Positions 63,075 through 64,000 of a stretch of 64,000 nt of DNA are shown here, piece by piece. The stretch comes from Rhodobacteraceae bacterium HTCC2150. Its GTDB lineage: Bacteria > Pseudomonadota > Alphaproteobacteria > Rhodobacterales > Rhodobacteraceae. Both the position numbers and the translations under genes were made by a program. Below the pieces are notes generated by a model, which saw nothing but the letters and a program-made list of their open reading frames with translations, was not told where the DNA came from and made no database searches. The stretch spans positions 34,954-98,953 of the forward strand of contig AAXZ01000009.1 of assembly GCA_000169395.1 (NCBI GenBank). The letters run 5' to 3'. Numbering within the stretch: position 1 is the first letter of the stretch; the number at the start of each line of letters is the position of its first letter.

Positions 63075-63635
63075 CTAGCCTTTTTGCTCTGCAAACTTAC
63101 GTGCATGATATTTTTGAAAGTTTTCTTCGCCATTATAACCTTCTTCGATCACCCAGTTCAGCATGTTAAAAGTCGTATAACGCCCAAACGCACCCGGCAT
63201 CATGGCAACAGCTGCCGCATTGGCAGGTTTGTCATCCCCAACTTCCGAAGGGAAAAAGAGAATCGTTGGCGTAAACAATAAGCCCCATTTTTTGGCCATA
63301 TCTTTTTCCGCCATGCTGGTACCGTCAAAATCTGTCACCTCAACATCGCCAAACATATTGATCTGAACCACGAAGAAGTTTTCCTCGATATAGGCGGCAA
63401 CTTTCGGCACAGGGAAAACTTCCTCATGCATCTTTTTGCAATAGATACATCCGCGCTGCTCGATGATCACCATCAGCCGCTTGCCTTCATCATTCGCCTC
63501 GGCCAGATCTTCGCGCAAATCTTTAAACGTGTCGCGCATCCAAGATGCTTTGTGCAATCCATCGTCACCAATTTCCGCGGCAACAGCCGGCGCGGCGAAT
63601 GCAACAAATAGAATTAGGGCTAATAATTTTTTCAT
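63075..63635 (-). CDS. soxW: Periplasmic thioredoxin SoxW
   Basis: A 186-residue exported thioredoxin-fold protein with active-site motif GCIYCKKMHEEVF. The signal peptide is LALILFVAFAAPAVAAE. AGGAGAG supports the ATG at 63635. It receives electrons from SoxV and keeps periplasmic Sox proteins, probably SoxY, reduced. It lies 16 bases after the soxV stop. Confidence 0.9.
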   Translation of the reverse strand: MKKLLALILFVAFAAPAVAAEIGDDGLHKASWMRDTFKDLREDLAEANDEGKRLMVIIEQRGCIYCKKMHEEVFPVPKVAAYIEENFFVVQINMFGDVEVTDFDGTSMAEKDMAKKWGLLFTPTILFFPSEVGDDKPANAAAVAMMPGAFGRYTTFNMLNWVIEEGYNGEENFQKYHARKFAEQKG

Positions 63636-63651
63636 AGGTTTACTCTCCTGA

Positions 63652-64000
63652 TTATCCAATGGCGCCAAAGAACGGCATGTAGGTCAGCATCCACTGGGCG
63701 ATGTAATTCATGGAATTCGTGGCAATCAACAGGGCGAATACGATCAGCAATACGCCCATTATTTTTTCGACAAGTCCAAGGTGTTTTCTAAATCGGGCCA
63801 TCCAACGCATGAACGGGCCAATGAATATGGCAGCCAAGACAAACGGTGCCGTCATCCCGATGCCATAGGTTAGCAAAAGCAACGCGCCATGTGTTGCGGT
63901 GTCAGAACCCGCCGCTGTAAACAGGATCGCGGCCAAAACTGGCCCCACGCAAGGCGTCCAACCAAAGGCGAATGCCATCCCGATAATAAATGCACCAATG
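63652..64000 (-). CDS. soxV: Thiol-disulfide transporter SoxV (CcdA family), 5' part beyond window
   Basis: The last 116 codons of a CcdA-type membrane protein that moves reducing power to SoxW. Visible are a GWTPCVGPV segment carrying one of the conserved Cys residues and three membrane helices. The frame is open to the window edge, so the start is outside. The gene precedes soxW in the usual order. Confidence 0.88.
   Translation of the reverse strand, partial: IGAFIIGMAFAFGWTPCVGPVLAAILFTAAGSDTATHGALLLLTYGIGMTAPFVLAAIFIGPFMRWMARFRKHLGLVEKIMGVLLIVFALLIATNSMNYIAQWMLTYMPFFGAIG

Overview
The window reads as a chromosomal segment of a marine alphaproteobacterium, most likely a roseobacter-type Rhodobacterales with fairly low GC. 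The basis is gene content and order: a complete sox cluster (soxV-W-X-Y-Z-A-B-dsrE-C-D-E-F with soxGH), a DUF3305/DUF3306/TorD/FdhX/FDH cluster with tungstate ABC genes, a TakP-like TRAP system with split small and large permeases, and tandem fasciclin genes. No rRNA, tRNA or CRISPR array was seen.

Layout. 1-5.3 kb: a sugar-type ABC transporter (permease frameshifted and cut by the window edge, binding protein, ATPase), divergent from a SnoaL-like protein and a COG3618 amidohydrolase. Two near-identical LacI-type operators lie between them. 5.3-6.7 kb: an AT-rich hypothetical gene and an IS66-like remnant. 6.7-11.6 kb: a TRAP transporter whose large permease carries a long coiled-coil tail. 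11.9-26.7 kb: a formate dehydrogenase locus. It holds DUF6505, a lipoate/biotin-ligase-like protein, an Mrp-type Fe-S carrier, DUF6494, a TupA-like/cytochrome c fusion, a polyferredoxin, DUF3305, DUF3306, TorD, FdhX, the three FDH subunits, a 42-residue protein and the tungstate importer tupBCA. Together these predict a periplasmic, Cys-type, probably tungsten-containing formate dehydrogenase feeding the quinone pool.

26.8-37 kb is a decaying accessory zone: a nuclease remnant, a subtilase with an in-frame stop beside a small hydrophobic protein, an IS481-family element that has beheaded a Crp/Fnr regulator, a LysR gene with an in-frame stop, a PhyH / cysteine hydrolase / dehydrogenase set whose last member is broken, and an RTX gene with a frameshift and a stop.

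37-48 kb appears to be a regulated envelope or biofilm locus. It has a hybrid histidine kinase with a sulfite-oxidase-fold periplasmic partner, GalU, a NarL/LuxR response regulator, then UDP-sulfoquinovose synthase, a BcsB-like protein and a processive family 2 glycosyltransferase. GalU makes UDP-glucose, the synthase would convert it to UDP-sulfoquinovose, and the synthase-type transferase could polymerise it. This is the best candidate for an undescribed system: a sulfonated exopolysaccharide.

48-51.6 kb: CIA30, TspO-like, a small membrane protein, two fasciclin proteins and an XRE-cupin regulator. 51.8-64 kb: thiosulfate oxidation. Three sites matching ATTC-N8-GAAT (the pattern known for sulfide-responsive ArsR repressors of the SqrR/BigR type) sit before soxG, soxB and soxX, and a strong intrinsic terminator separates soxA from soxB. 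The cell therefore looks able to draw electrons from formate and thiosulfate alongside organic substrates.
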